A DNA stretch of 64,000 nucleotides from Paenarthrobacter ilicis (GTDB lineage Bacteria > Actinomycetota > Actinomycetes > Actinomycetales > Micrococcaceae): NCBI RefSeq assembly GCF_016907545.1, contig NZ_JAFBCD010000001.1:620001-684000 (forward strand), read 5' to 3'. The position numbers were made by a program, and so were the translations under genes. The notes beneath the pieces were generated by a model that saw only the letters and a program-made list of their open reading frames with translations, had not been told where the DNA came from and searched no databases. Shown in pieces: positions 1-8,633 of the stretch; position 1 is the stretch's first letter; the number at the start of each line of letters is the position of its first letter.

Positions 1-794
1 ATGGGGACAGGACCCAGGGCCGCCCGCTTCATCCCCAACATCTCCCGGTACTGGGGTTCCAGGCTTGCGACGGCGGCCGCGAAGAGAATGCGGTAGCCCG
101 GCCGGAGCAGTGGGCTCAGGGGAGGGTTGCGGATGAAGGAAACGGTCTCGGCCAAACGTTCGTCCGCCCGCAGCACTCCGGACACCCGCCACTCCTCCAA
201 TTCTTCGCGGACCTGCGCTTCGGTGACCGGAGGGTTCTCCACTCCCATGAGCCGTCCCGCCCCGGCCCACTCGCGGACGTACGCGTCATTGCCACCAGGG
301 AGTGGCTTGCCCCAGATCCGGTTGGCGGTGATGAAGGAGTCCGCGTAGGTCACGTGCACCCAGCGCAGGAGTTCGGGATCGTTGGCTGAGTACTGCTGCT
401 CCTGCCCGTTCCCGTCAACGTAGGTTCCGTGCACGCGCTGGTGCATTTTCCGGACCATGGCTGTTGCGGATTCCGCAGCGTCCTTTGACCCGTAGGTCAC
501 TGTGAAGATCCACCGGATGGTGTTGGCCAGGCGCCCCAGGGGATCCTTCTGGAAATCGGAGTGCTCGTACACGCCGGCCAGCGCGCCGGGATGCAGTGCC
601 TGCATCAGCAACACCCTGATTCCCGCGACGATCGCGGCCAAGTGGCCATGGACGGCCCAGACGGCCGAATCGGGAAGGTGGTAGCCGGCGTCGTCCCCTT
701 CGGCCAGGCGCGACACCCACTCGGGTGGCGTCCCTGACGTCCCCGTGAATGTGCGCTGAAGTTCATGCCGGTACTCGGTGAGGTAGTTCCTCAT
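1..794 (-). CDS. Oxygenase MpaB family protein (DUF2236), 3' end outside window
   Basis: This open frame reads leftward from an ATG at 794 and runs off the window edge without a stop, so about 264 codons are visible. The translation has the hallmarks of the MpaB/DUF2236 family, which includes the haem b rubber oxygenase Lcp and fungal MpaB: a YHLPDSAVW stretch near residue 37, LLMQALHPGALAGV with the family histidine near residue 62, and a WVHVTYADSF block near residue 140. Family members are oxygenases or haem proteins of mostly unknown substrate. A short GGAG lies 3 bases before the ATG. No operon partner is visible, because the upstream gene is divergent. The substrate cannot be told from the sequence. 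Confidence 0.8.
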   Translation of the reverse strand, partial: MRNYLTEYRHELQRTFTGTSGTPPEWVSRLAEGDDAGYHLPDSAVWAVHGHLAAIVAGIRVLLMQALHPGALAGVYEHSDFQKDPLGRLANTIRWIFTVTYGSKDAAESATAMVRKMHQRVHGTYVDGNGQEQQYSANDPELLRWVHVTYADSFITANRIWGKPLPGGNDAYVREWAGAGRLMGVENPPVTEAQVREELEEWRVSGVLRADERLAETVSFIRNPPLSPLLRPGYRILFAAAVASLEPQYREMLGMKRAALGPVP

Positions 795-963
795 ACACTC
801 CATTCGACAGTGCTTTGGCTGAGCTGTACAGGGCAGCCCGAAAACTGAGCAAACCTTGAGCCGTCGGGGCGCTGCCAAGCCTTTCTTTCTGGTGTGATAC
901 CCGCAACAATGGTGCTTGCACGCCAGGCTGGGGTTTGGTGACGCTGGCTTTTGGGGAGTGTTT

Positions 964-2451
964 GTGGGCAAGCATCATGATTCAGACCGGGCAGTAAAGC
1001 TGATCCGCGCAGTGGGTTTCCACCGCGTCCTGATAGCGGGAAGCTTGGCGATGCTGGCATTCCTCGCCTTCGGCTTCCAACCCCTCAACGGAACCCCGGC
1101 CGGCAATGTTGGCGGCTCCCTGGCCCAGGGTTTTGTGGGCCCCAATGCACTTGGCACCTTGTTGCCGCCGGAAGCTGAAACGCTGGTGATCGATCCCGCG
1201 CCGGAGCCGCCGGAGCAGCAAGCCGGAATTCCCATGGTCTATTTCGACCGTGCCATGGTCCGGACAGTCAGCAAGGATGGGTCCACCGGCCTGACCGTGG
1301 CCGCGGCGGGCATGTCCCGGCCGCCCGCAGGTGCCCTCTACGCGCCGCTTGAGGTCCTCAACCCCAGCTCTCCCTACGGCTACCGCTACAGCCCCCTCAC
1401 AGGGCTGGCCGGCGAATTCCACTGGGGCCAGGACTACGCCGCAGCCTGCGGGACCCGAGTGTATGCGGCCGACGCCGGGATTGTCCGGGCCGTGGGCTGG
1501 CACGTGTGGGGTGGCGGCAACAGGGTGGAGATCGAGCACGGCAACGGACTGGTCACCACGTACAACCACCTCCAGGCAATCGGGGTCACCACCGGCCAAT
1601 CGGTCCGCGTGGGCGAAGTGATCGCCGAGGTTGGAACCACCGGCTGGTCCACTGGTTGCCACCTGCACTTCGAGACGATCGTGAACGGCCTGCACACCAA
1701 CCCCAATGGATGGACCTACCTGCCCATGCGCCAGGTGGATCCCCTGCAGAACATCACCATGGTGAACTACCAGCCAGGTGCCGGAGCTGCCACCACAGCC
1801 GCACCCGTCTGGGCGGTTCCCGTAGCCGACGGCACCAACCGCGCCGTGATTGGCGGCGACCATGAAGAACCGGTGGCCCGCCCAGTGACTCCGCCGGCCA
1901 CCGCGCCGCCCGCATCATCACAGCCGCCGGGACAGACCACCGCGCCCACGCCGAATACGACGGCTCCGTCGCCTTCTGGGACGGCCACGCCTTCTCCGAG
2001 TACGACGGCGACTCCGTCACCTTCTGCGACGGCCACGCCTTCTCCGAGTACGACGGCGACTCCGTCACCTTCTGCGACCGCGACGCCTTCCCCGAGCACC
2101 ACCGCGACGCCCACGCCGTCGCCCAGCACGACTGCTGCTCCGTCAGTTGCAGCACCTGCCCCGGCGACGACAGCGGCCCCCGTCACAACCATCCCACCGG
2201 CTGCCACCGTTGCGCCTGCCGTGACTGTTCCGCCTGCCGTGACCGTTGCCCCGAAGGTGGCACCCGTGGTTCCCACCACTCCGGCGCCAGTACCCTCGGC
2301 CCCACTGCCTTCGGCCATTGTGCCCTCGGCACTGCCGTCGGTGATCTTGCCGCAGGGTTACGTGTTGGTGGGCCTGGATCAGGTGCGGCGGCCGGATGGT
2401 GTTGTTGTTCCGCTGTCCTCGCTGATTCTCCCGACGCCCAAGCCTTCCTAG
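964..2451 (+). CDS. Secreted or membrane-anchored M23 (LytM) peptidase with Thr/Pro-rich repeat tail
   Basis: Predicted cell-wall hydrolase of 495 aa. The chosen start is GTG at 964, because GGGGAG lies 5 bases upstream; an in-frame ATG at 916 has no such site. A hydrophobic segment at about residues 20-37 gives a signal anchor. The M23 domain spans roughly residues 130-265, with zinc-ligand patterns HWGQD (H153, D157) and HLHFE (H233, H235), so it should be catalytically active on peptidoglycan crosslinks. From about residue 300 the protein turns into Thr/Pro/Ser/Ala-rich tandem repeats (TATPSPS units), then an Ala/Val/Pro-rich stretch, then a short C-terminal domain (residues 460-495). The tail probably spans or binds the wall. 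It stands alone as a transcription unit. Confidence 0.88.
   Translation: MGKHHDSDRAVKLIRAVGFHRVLIAGSLAMLAFLAFGFQPLNGTPAGNVGGSLAQGFVGPNALGTLLPPEAETLVIDPAPEPPEQQAGIPMVYFDRAMVRTVSKDGSTGLTVAAAGMSRPPAGALYAPLEVLNPSSPYGYRYSPLTGLAGEFHWGQDYAAACGTRVYAADAGIVRAVGWHVWGGGNRVEIEHGNGLVTTYNHLQAIGVTTGQSVRVGEVIAEVGTTGWSTGCHLHFETIVNGLHTNPNGWTYLPMRQVDPLQNITMVNYQPGAGAATTAAPVWAVPVADGTNRAVIGGDHEEPVARPVTPPATAPPASSQPPGQTTAPTPNTTAPSPSGTATPSPSTTATPSPSATATPSPSTTATPSPSATATPSPSTTATPTPSPSTTAAPSVAAPAPATTAAPVTTIPPAATVAPAVTVPPAVTVAPKVAPVVPTTPAPVPSAPLPSAIVPSALPSVILPQGYVLVGLDQVRRPDGVVVPLSSLILPTPKPS
1965..2130 (+). repeat. In-gene tandem repeat encoding TATPSPS units
   Basis: A 48-base unit starting at 1981 recurs at 2029 almost exactly, followed by a degenerate part-copy to about 2130. 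It encodes the Thr/Pro/Ser-rich linker of the M23 peptidase. Such in-frame repeats often vary in copy number between strains. Confidence 0.85.
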
Positions 2452-2499
2452 TAAGCTCGTTGCGGAAAGCCCGCCAGCAGACGTCAGGAAGCGAATCCC

Positions 2500-2982
2500 A
2501 TGTCCAGCCTTTACAGCATTCCCCTCACGTTCAATGACGGTTCCGAGGCCGACTTCGGTCACTTCGAAGGTAAAGCCGTGCTGGTGGTCAACGTGGCCTC
2601 CAAATGCGGCTTCACCAAGCAATACGCGGGCCTGGAAGAGCTTTACGGCAAGTACCGGGCGCAGGGCTTCGAAGTCCTGGGGGTGCCCTGCAACCAGTTC
2701 GGTGGCCAGGAACCGGGCGAGGACCAGGAAATTGCAGAGTTCTGCCAGCGCAACTTTGGCGTTTCCTTCCCACTGACAACCAAGGCAAAGGTCCGGGGCA
2801 AGGACCAGCATCCGCTGTTCGCGGAATTGACCAAACAGGGCGAAGGCCGTGCACGGAAGGTGAAATGGAACTTCGAAAAGTTCGTCATCAACCGTGACGG
2901 AAAAATGGTGGCAAGGTTCCCATCCACAGTGAAGCCTGACTCCGAAGACCTGGTGAAGGCTGTAGAGGAAGCATTGTCCTGA
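2500..2982 (+). CDS. Glutathione peroxidase family thiol peroxidase
   Basis: A 160-aa cytosolic peroxidase of normal family length. The catalytic tetrad is readable: C36 (in ASKCGFT, cysteine rather than selenocysteine), Q70 (in NQFGGQEPG) and W123-N124 (in KWNF). C64 and C82 are available as resolving cysteines, and C82 in EFCQRNFGV is the usual position in thioredoxin-dependent members. Actinobacteria of this group generally lack glutathione, so the electron donor is probably thioredoxin rather than glutathione (inference). AGGAAG lies about 8 bases before the ATG. Flanking genes are unrelated. Confidence 0.93.
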   Translation: MSSLYSIPLTFNDGSEADFGHFEGKAVLVVNVASKCGFTKQYAGLEELYGKYRAQGFEVLGVPCNQFGGQEPGEDQEIAEFCQRNFGVSFPLTTKAKVRGKDQHPLFAELTKQGEGRARKVKWNFEKFVINRDGKMVARFPSTVKPDSEDLVKAVEEALS

Positions 2983-3120
2983 CCGCAGATCCTGAAGGGA
3001 GGAAAGTTATTTTCCAACATTCCGCCGGAAATTAGCCCGTTGTTGGCTTGATGTCTGGTTGGATTGGCCCTACTGGATTGACACGGGAGGCGCCGCCTCC
3101 CACAAACGCTAAGGCAAGCT

Positions 3121-4086
3121 ATGGAGCTCATCGAGGCCGAATACCCCAAACCAGGTCATGTGCTTTTGCACCTGAGTGATCTTCACTTGGTAGGTGGTCC
3201 CGGCACGCTTCATGGCTCCGTGGACAGCGCAACCAGGCTCCAGGAGATCTGCGACCAGATCATCGCGTCCCGGATCAGGCCGGAAGCCATCATTTTTACG
3301 GGCGACCTTGCCGACAAGGGCGAGCTGCACGCCTACGAGCGGCTCCGCGAAATGATCGAACCCGTCTGCGAGGCTCTCGGGACCAAGGCCATCTGGGCCA
3401 TGGGCAACCACGATGACCGGGCTAATTTCAGGGCAGCGTTCAGTGACGCAGCGGAGTCCAGCAAACCCCAGGACCCGGTGGATCGCAGCTACTTTGTGAA
3501 TGGGCTGCGGATCATTACCCTGGACACCACCGTTCCCGGCCACCACTATGGCGAGCTTTCCACCTCACAGCTTGAATGGCTTGCCGGAGAACTTGCCACG
3601 CCCGCGCCGGACGGCACCATCCTGGCACTGCACCACCCGCCCGTCCCATGCGTGCAGGACCTGGCAGTCCTGGTGGAGTTGCGCGGACAAGCCGCACTGG
3701 CCGCCGTCGTACGCAATACGGACGTCCGCACCATCTTGGGCGGACATCTTCATTACTCCACGACGGCGGGCTTCGCCGGCATCCCGGTCTCGGTGGCGTC
3801 AGCCACCTGCTACACCCAGGATCTCGGCGTCGAATCCGGCGGTCAACGTGGCCGTGACGGCGCGCAGTCGTACAACATGATCCACGTCTACGAGCATACG
3901 ATTGTGCACTCCGTGGTCCCCATGTCCGGGGGAGTCACGGTGGGTGAACCGGTGGACGCGGAAGAAGTTCAGCGGAGGCTTACCGAAGCCGGCATCCGGA
4001 TCCCCCACGAGTCCAGGGTGGGGGCGCATACGTCGCCTGGAACGCACACGTCCTCCATGCCCCTTATTTCTCCCAGGGTGCCTTGA
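3121..4086 (+). CDS. cpdA: Metallophosphoesterase, 3',5'-cyclic-AMP phosphodiesterase (CpdA-like)
   Basis: A 321-aa class III phosphodiesterase-type protein. The metal-binding signatures are all present: DLH at residues 20-22, GDLADKGE (G61, D62), GNHDDR (N96, H97) and GGHLHYS near residue 208. Members of this actinobacterial group hydrolyse cAMP and other phosphodiesters with Mn or Fe. The last residues are odd: the stop codon sits inside the first copy of a 19-base direct repeat whose second copy encodes the C-terminus of the convergent Stealth gene. The C-terminal tail after about residue 290 is therefore probably altered by that duplication. Cytosolic, no signal peptide. Confidence 0.85.
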   Translation: MELIEAEYPKPGHVLLHLSDLHLVGGPGTLHGSVDSATRLQEICDQIIASRIRPEAIIFTGDLADKGELHAYERLREMIEPVCEALGTKAIWAMGNHDDRANFRAAFSDAAESSKPQDPVDRSYFVNGLRIITLDTTVPGHHYGELSTSQLEWLAGELATPAPDGTILALHHPPVPCVQDLAVLVELRGQAALAAVVRNTDVRTILGGHLHYSTTAGFAGIPVSVASATCYTQDLGVESGGQRGRDGAQSYNMIHVYEHTIVHSVVPMSGGVTVGEPVDAEEVQRRLTEAGIRIPHESRVGAHTSPGTHTSSMPLISPRVP

Positions 4087-4112
4087 TGATTACTTCTCCC
4101 AGGGTGCCTTGA
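4068..4112. repeat. 19-bp direct duplication at a convergent gene junction
   Basis: TTCTCCCAGGGTGCCTTGA occurs at 4068-4086 and again, unchanged, at 4094-4112. The right copy encodes the C-terminal end of the Stealth protein (APWEK) on the minus strand. The left copy supplies the TGA stop of the phosphodiesterase gene. The 26-base period suggests a slippage or short tandem duplication event. Confidence 0.9.
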
Positions 4113-5679
4113 CGGGGAAGTACTTCTCCAGGAAATCGGTGACCAGCTCCGCGCGTTCCTGGCCGTCCACCTCAGGGAAGCTGCCGTCATTGAGGCAGAA
4201 GAAATCCATGTGGCGCTTCGCCAGCAACTTGGGCAGGTAGTGCAGTCCTGCCCACATGGTGGTGTCCACATACCTGACCTTGGCACTGGTCTGGGTGACA
4301 GCACGCCCGGTGAGCAGGGCGTAATAGTGGTAGAACGAGTTGGTCACGGAGATGTTGTCCGCGGCCCGGAAACGGCTGGCTGCTGTCTTGGCGAACTCGG
4401 CCGGGAATTCCTTCTCCATACGGGCCACCACGCTGCGGCGGAGCGGGGCTGCGGTGTGCTCCAGGTGACGGGTGGTGATGCGGCCGAAGCGCTCCCACAG
4501 GAGCTTCCGGTTCACCCGCGCAGCATTCTCAAAACCACTCCGCTCGGCATCGTTTTCACCGAGTCCAATGCGGGTGTCCGCTTCGATGAACTTGGTGATT
4601 CCGCCCGGGGTGAAGAACATGTCCGGTCCCACGGGACGGCCAAAGAACATGTCGTCATTGGAGTACAGGAAGTGCTCCGACAAGCCGTCGATGTGGTGCA
4701 GCTGGCTCTCCACGGCCTGGGAGTTGTGGGTGGGGAGGACCGTGGGATCGGCGAAGAAATCCTCGCTGCGCATGATGGTCACTGCAGGGTGGTCCGCAAG
4801 CCATTCCGGGGCAGGGGAGTCGGTGGCGATGAAGATCCTGCGGATCCAGGGCGCGAACATGTGAACTGAGCGCAACGCGTATTTCAGTTCGTTGATCTGG
4901 CGGAAGCGGGCCTCATGGTCGTCGCCTTCGCCCAGCACGGCATCGGCCTGCTGCGCGCGCCGCCGGGCGATGTACTCGGGATCGCTGCCGTCCACCCAGG
5001 AGAAAACAATGTCCACGTCGAAGTCGATGTCGCTCGCGTGATCGGCAAACATGTTCTCAATGGTGGGCCAGGAGAGTCCGTGGCGCTGCACCGTGCCGCG
5101 CACCGCATCCTGGCGGAGCATGGTGCGGCGGGTCAGGGAGTTCTCCACGGGCAGCTCCAGCTGGTCCCCTTCGAACCTCCAGAGCTCAAGCTGAACGCCC
5201 AGGGCAGGGCCGTACCAAAGGCCGCCGCCTGTTTCCACGCGGGGGCGGTACAAGCGGAAGATGCGGGCTTTCCGGTTGGCGGAGAGGTCGCCGTCGGCCA
5301 CCAGCATGGAAGTCTTCTTCTTGGCGTCCACGGTCATGGAATAGAACGGCTCGTTCTGGAAAGCAGCCACGAGGGCTTCGCGGACTTCCCTGCGTGCCTC
5401 CCAATCAACCGCAATGACAGGCCGCTCGTCGTTTCCACGGACCAGGATGAAATCCACCCCGGCTTTTTCCAGGGCTTCCCGGACCGCAAGGAGATCGGAC
5501 ACCATGGCCTGTTGCGGGGTGAGGTTGCGGTTAACCAGCGCGTACCGCCCGCGGTGACGGACGACGTCCGGCCGGTGTTTCAGGTGTGCAACAACGGCAG
5601 GCGAAACCGCCTCGGCGATGGTGTCTTCTTCTTCTGACGGGCTGCCGTGGTAAATCGGGTCGACCTGTGCTTGTGTGAT
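4090..5679 (-). CDS. Stealth family sugar-phosphate transferase (rare ATC start proposed)
   Basis: Stealth proteins are hexose-1-phosphate transferases that build phosphodiester-linked surface polysaccharides. The conserved regions are visible in order: CR1 around RGRYALVNRNLTP, CR2 with VFSWVDGSDPEY, CR3 with LYSNDDMFFGRPV, and a C-terminal CR4 with MWAGLHYLPKLLAKR. The first ATG (5505) would cut off the CR1 start. The same frame stays open 58 codons further upstream with clear CR1-like sequence but no ATG, GTG or TTG. The best site is ATC at 5679, with GGAG 7 bases before it; ATT at 5655 is a second option. The in-frame upstream stop is the TAG of the HAD gene, 30 bases away, so the two form an operon. 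The product would be 529 aa. Confidence 0.82.
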   Translation of the reverse strand: MTQAQVDPIYHGSPSEEEDTIAEAVSPAVVAHLKHRPDVVRHRGRYALVNRNLTPQQAMVSDLLAVREALEKAGVDFILVRGNDERPVIAVDWEARREVREALVAAFQNEPFYSMTVDAKKKTSMLVADGDLSANRKARIFRLYRPRVETGGGLWYGPALGVQLELWRFEGDQLELPVENSLTRRTMLRQDAVRGTVQRHGLSWPTIENMFADHASDIDFDVDIVFSWVDGSDPEYIARRRAQQADAVLGEGDDHEARFRQINELKYALRSVHMFAPWIRRIFIATDSPAPEWLADHPAVTIMRSEDFFADPTVLPTHNSQAVESQLHHIDGLSEHFLYSNDDMFFGRPVGPDMFFTPGGITKFIEADTRIGLGENDAERSGFENAARVNRKLLWERFGRITTRHLEHTAAPLRRSVVARMEKEFPAEFAKTAASRFRAADNISVTNSFYHYYALLTGRAVTQTSAKVRYVDTTMWAGLHYLPKLLAKRHMDFFCLNDGSFPEVDGQERAELVTDFLEKYFPVKAPWEK

Positions 5680-5709
5680 GGCTGTTCTCCGGAATCGTTC
5701 GGGGTGGAG

Positions 5710-6630
5710 CTAGATGGAAAGTGCTGCGCGCCAGCTGCGGAGGAAGGCGCCGCCGGCGTCGTCATGGATGACATCGTCCGCCAGTTCCAGGTCAGCGGCC
5801 GTCAGGATGGTGTAAGGCTTCACCGGTACGCCGTCTGCGGGCCGGACGTCCACGTGTTTGACGTCGTGTCCGTTGTGGTGAAGCCAGTCTGCCATGGCGT
5901 AGTCGGTTCTGGAATCACCCACTGTGCGCCAGGCCTGCGGGGCGATGGACTGTGCGGCCAGCAGCTCTACGGCACGGCTGGCTCCGAGGTCCTTGCCCAA
6001 GCGCACAGATTCGATGTCCGTGGAAATAATGGTGGGGTCCAGCCGGTAATCCACGGAATCGTCCGACTCGGGCGAGTGGTGGTCCAGGATCGCAGCACTG
6101 AGGCCGTGCTTGCCCATGATGTCCAAAGCATCGGCGTCAAAGAGCTTCTGCTCGGCCAGGTAATCCGCGCTGGAGACTTCAACGTGCTGCTCCACGGAAA
6201 CCATGGCCCGCTTGGTTTCGTCAAAAAACATGTGGGCGGCGTAATCCTCGGCCACCAGCCTGCGGATATCGTCACCGTAGGCCTTTGGTACGGCGAGTTC
6301 GCTGTCCACGTGGATGGGGCCGGGGCCCTCCGATGTGTAGCTGAACCACACTGCGCCTTTCTCGCAGATTGCATGGATCACGGTGTGTTCAGGCATGCCG
6401 GCGGCGATCATGGGTTCCATGACCTGCTCGCTGATGAAGGCATCCGAGCGGCCCGTGTTGAAAACAACGGGAATCCCGGCCGAGGCCAAGGCCACCAGGT
6501 CAGCGATGATTTCCGGCTTGACGTTGCGCGTCACAGGGCTGGCGATGGGGCCGTCAACGTCCAGGAGCAACGCCAATCGAGGCGTGGCCTGGGCGGCATT
6601 CCGGTCAGTACCTTGGAGCGGTTGAGTCAT
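5710..6630 (-). CDS. HAD family hydrolase
   Basis: A 306-aa haloacid-dehalogenase-type hydrolase, probably a sugar-phosphate or nucleotide phosphatase. Motif I is LLDVDGPIAS with nucleophile D24 and acid D26. The threonine motif is NTGRSD near residue 59. Motif III/IV is GDSRTDYAM near residue 258, which supplies the Mg-binding aspartates. An inserted cap domain lies between about residues 85 and 225, as in the Cof-type class. It is the first gene of a two-gene operon with the Stealth transferase, so a role in making or trimming the sugar-phosphate donor is plausible (inference). Confidence 0.8.
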   Translation of the reverse strand: MTQPLQGTDRNAAQATPRLALLLDVDGPIASPVTRNVKPEIIADLVALASAGIPVVFNTGRSDAFISEQVMEPMIAAGMPEHTVIHAICEKGAVWFSYTSEGPGPIHVDSELAVPKAYGDDIRRLVAEDYAAHMFFDETKRAMVSVEQHVEVSSADYLAEQKLFDADALDIMGKHGLSAAILDHHSPESDDSVDYRLDPTIISTDIESVRLGKDLGASRAVELLAAQSIAPQAWRTVGDSRTDYAMADWLHHNGHDVKHVDVRPADGVPVKPYTILTAADLELADDVIHDDAGGAFLRSWRAALSI

Positions 6631-6763
6631 GCCCCTATTCTGTCAGTCCGGAGGCCGTGCTCCACAGCTGTGACGCCCGGGGTAGGTTAGTCACCTTTTG
6701 GCCACAACCTGGCTGTGCTGCCGGTCACAAGTTCCGTTAGGGCCACAACTTCCATAGGCTTGC

Positions 6764-7066
6764 ATGGTGATCTTCAAAGCTGTGGGCGAGGGACGCCCGT
6801 ACCCGGACCATGGATATTCTGCGCCGCGCGACTGGGCTGCCCTGCCGCCACGGCCGGTCCGCCTGGATGACCTGGTGACCACCAAGCGGACCTTGGACCT
6901 GGAAGCTTTGCTGGCCGAGGATTCGACCTTCTTTGGCGATCTCTTCCCCCACGTGGTCCAGTACCAGGGAGTCATGTACCTCGAAGACGGACTCCACCGG
7001 GCCGTCCGTACGGCGCTTCACCAGCGGACCGCCATCCATGCACGCGTATTGGTGATTGATGGCTAG
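6764..7066 (+). CDS. Small conserved actinobacterial protein (ParB-like core)
   Basis: A 100-aa protein starting MVIFKAVGEG. It contains RPVRLDDLVTTKRTLDLEALL and a compact motif VQYQGVMYLEDGLHRAVRTAL that resembles the ParB/sulfiredoxin-type pattern in which an invariant His-Arg pair follows a Gly. Similar small proteins sit beside LytR_C genes in related actinobacteria, and some databases label them as VapB-type antitoxins; I see no toxin partner here. The stop overlaps the start of the next gene by 8 bases, so the two are probably translationally coupled. TAGGCT ends 3 bases before the ATG and no Shine-Dalgarno is visible, so a leaderless transcript is possible. Confidence 0.7.
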   Translation: MVIFKAVGEGRPYPDHGYSAPRDWAALPPRPVRLDDLVTTKRTLDLEALLAEDSTFFGDLFPHVVQYQGVMYLEDGLHRAVRTALHQRTAIHARVLVIDG

Positions 7067-7772
7067 GCAGGCCGGTCCGGAGCAGGACACGGCAGCGCCA
7101 AAAAAACGTAAGCGTCCCAAGGATGTGACGCAGCTTCATGGCCATCACGTGGTCACGGGTCCGGAGCTCAGGGCAACCTTTGCCGAGGATGAGGCGGTGG
7201 AGCGCAGCCGATTCAGGCGGCGCCTCCTCCACGGCATTGTGTTGGTGCTGCTGGTGGGTGTGATTGCGGCCGGAGCAGTGGGTGCCTGGGCTGTCATGAA
7301 CGGCGTCATCAAGGTGCCCACGGCCATTGCCAGCAAGGCCCCCACCAGCCTGTGCCCCACGGCAACGTTTGACTACCTTCCCAATGAGACGGTCAACCTG
7401 AACGTCTTCAATGCGACCTCCCGGAGTGGACTGGCGGGAACCGTAGCTGCCGAGTTCACCGCCCGCGGCTTCAAGGTGGCCTCCGTGGCCAATAGCCAAA
7501 CGGCCTATTCGGGCGTGGGGGCTGTGGTGTCCGGGGCCAAGGGACAAGCGGCGGCCTTCAACATCCAGCGCAACCTCGCCGGCACCGATTACTTCCAGGA
7601 CAACCGCGAGGATGGGTCCGTGGACGTGATCCTCACCCCCGGGTACGAAGGCTTGGTGGAGCCCCAACTGGTGGATCAGACCCCCGGAAAGCTCCTGTGC
7701 CCGCGCGAAGACCAGCGGATTGCGGACAACTCCAAGTGGCCCGTGGTGCCCACCTTGCCGGCGGGGCAGTAG
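7059..7772 (+). CDS. Membrane protein with extracytoplasmic LytR C-terminal domain
   Basis: A 237-aa single-pass protein. A basic cytoplasmic N-terminus (KKRKRPKD) is followed by one membrane segment at about residues 50-75. The extracytoplasmic part contains a LytR_C domain: TVNLNVFNATSRSGLAGTVAAEFTARG is its typical opening, reading from about residue 107. LytR_C domains accompany envelope-assembly proteins of the LCP class, but no catalytic LCP domain is present here. ATG at 7059 was chosen over the TTG at 7056 annotated by frame alone. It overlaps the preceding small gene by 8 bases. Confidence 0.8.
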   Translation: MARQAGPEQDTAAPKKRKRPKDVTQLHGHHVVTGPELRATFAEDEAVERSRFRRRLLHGIVLVLLVGVIAAGAVGAWAVMNGVIKVPTAIASKAPTSLCPTATFDYLPNETVNLNVFNATSRSGLAGTVAAEFTARGFKVASVANSQTAYSGVGAVVSGAKGQAAAFNIQRNLAGTDYFQDNREDGSVDVILTPGYEGLVEPQLVDQTPGKLLCPREDQRIADNSKWPVVPTLPAGQ

Positions 7773-7802
7773 GCCGTTTGGTTTCAGGCCGGGTTGGTTT
7801 TC

Positions 7803-8507
7803 TTAGCCGGCAAGGGCTTCGTGGGCCGGCGCGTCCAGCCGGAGCGGCCTCCCGGCGTCGTCCAGGCGCGCACCGGCACCGAGCTGGATAAACCTGACCG
7901 TCTGGGCTGTGTGGGCCTCTTGCGCGTCCGGAAGCCCGACGTCGGAGGCTGGCGACGGCGTGGAACCACCGCCGTCGGGCGTGCGGTTGCGCCGTGCGGC
8001 GCTGGCCGAGAGCGTTCCGTGGATAAGCCGCGCCAGCTGGGCAACGTCCAGGTCCGGGAGATAGCCCTGCCGCACGCCGTCCTGGAGGATGTCCTGGAGG
8101 AGGACATTCAGGTCCCCCACATGGTCTGCGAGCTTGGCGAACGAGCCGGGGGAGAGGACGGCTGCCATGGCGGGTCCCGGAGGCAGGTGGCGGCGGCTGA
8201 GGTCCTCCACTTGGGCGCGGACGTAAAGGGCCAGCCGGTCCACGGGGTTCGCCAGGACGGCCAGCGAATCCCGGAGGTCGACGATGAAGCGCTCGGTCTC
8301 ATCCAAGGCATACGCAATCAGGAGCTGCTCCATGTCCGCGTAGTAGTTGTAGACGGCGGTCCGGCCCACGCCGGCGTGCCGGGCCACGTCCGTCATGGTG
8401 AGCCCGGGAAGGCCGTGGGTAAAGAGGAGCTCCCCAAAGGCGGTGAGAATCCGGCGTTGGGTCTCGGCGCGTTGGGCAGCGTTGGTGGGGGCCGTGATCC
8501 TGGGCAT
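7803..8507 (-). CDS. TetR family transcriptional regulator
   Basis: A 234-aa regulator. The N-terminal helix-turn-helix is clear at about residues 15-62 (LTMTDVARHAGVGRTAVYNYY). The ligand domain follows. Two features are unusual: a Gly/Ser/Pro-rich insert near residues 175-195, and a C-terminal extension ending LDAPAHEALAG. It is convergent with the LytR_C gene and has no adjacent gene in the same direction. The target is therefore unknown and may be itself. Stop and neighbouring stop are only about 30 bases apart. Confidence 0.88.
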   Translation of the reverse strand: MPRITAPTNAAQRAETQRRILTAFGELLFTHGLPGLTMTDVARHAGVGRTAVYNYYADMEQLLIAYALDETERFIVDLRDSLAVLANPVDRLALYVRAQVEDLSRRHLPPGPAMAAVLSPGSFAKLADHVGDLNVLLQDILQDGVRQGYLPDLDVAQLARLIHGTLSASAARRNRTPDGGGSTPSPASDVGLPDAQEAHTAQTVRFIQLGAGARLDDAGRPLRLDAPAHEALAG

Positions 8508-8633
8508 ATAGACACTTTACCGTGATCTGTCAGCAAGTCGGCTGGAGAGGGGGCATTCGGGTCGCCGCTGCGCGGCACGGGGTGGGGGAAAATTCGCGTA
8601 GCATCGTGAAAACAGGCAACAAGTAAGGGGTGG

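Noticed and set aside
800-963. Riboswitch upstream of the M23 peptidase (c-di-AMP class is often found before wall hydrolases)
   Set aside because: No convincing GGGUGAAUC-type core or paired helices were found by eye; a covariance model search would decide.
982-1863. 293-aa minus-strand frame across the M23 peptidase gene
   Set aside because: It is antisense to a well-supported peptidase gene, has no family motif and follows the GC-rich shadow pattern.
7059-7772. LytR-CpsA-Psr phosphotransferase
   Set aside because: Only the LytR_C accessory domain is present; the catalytic LCP domain is missing.
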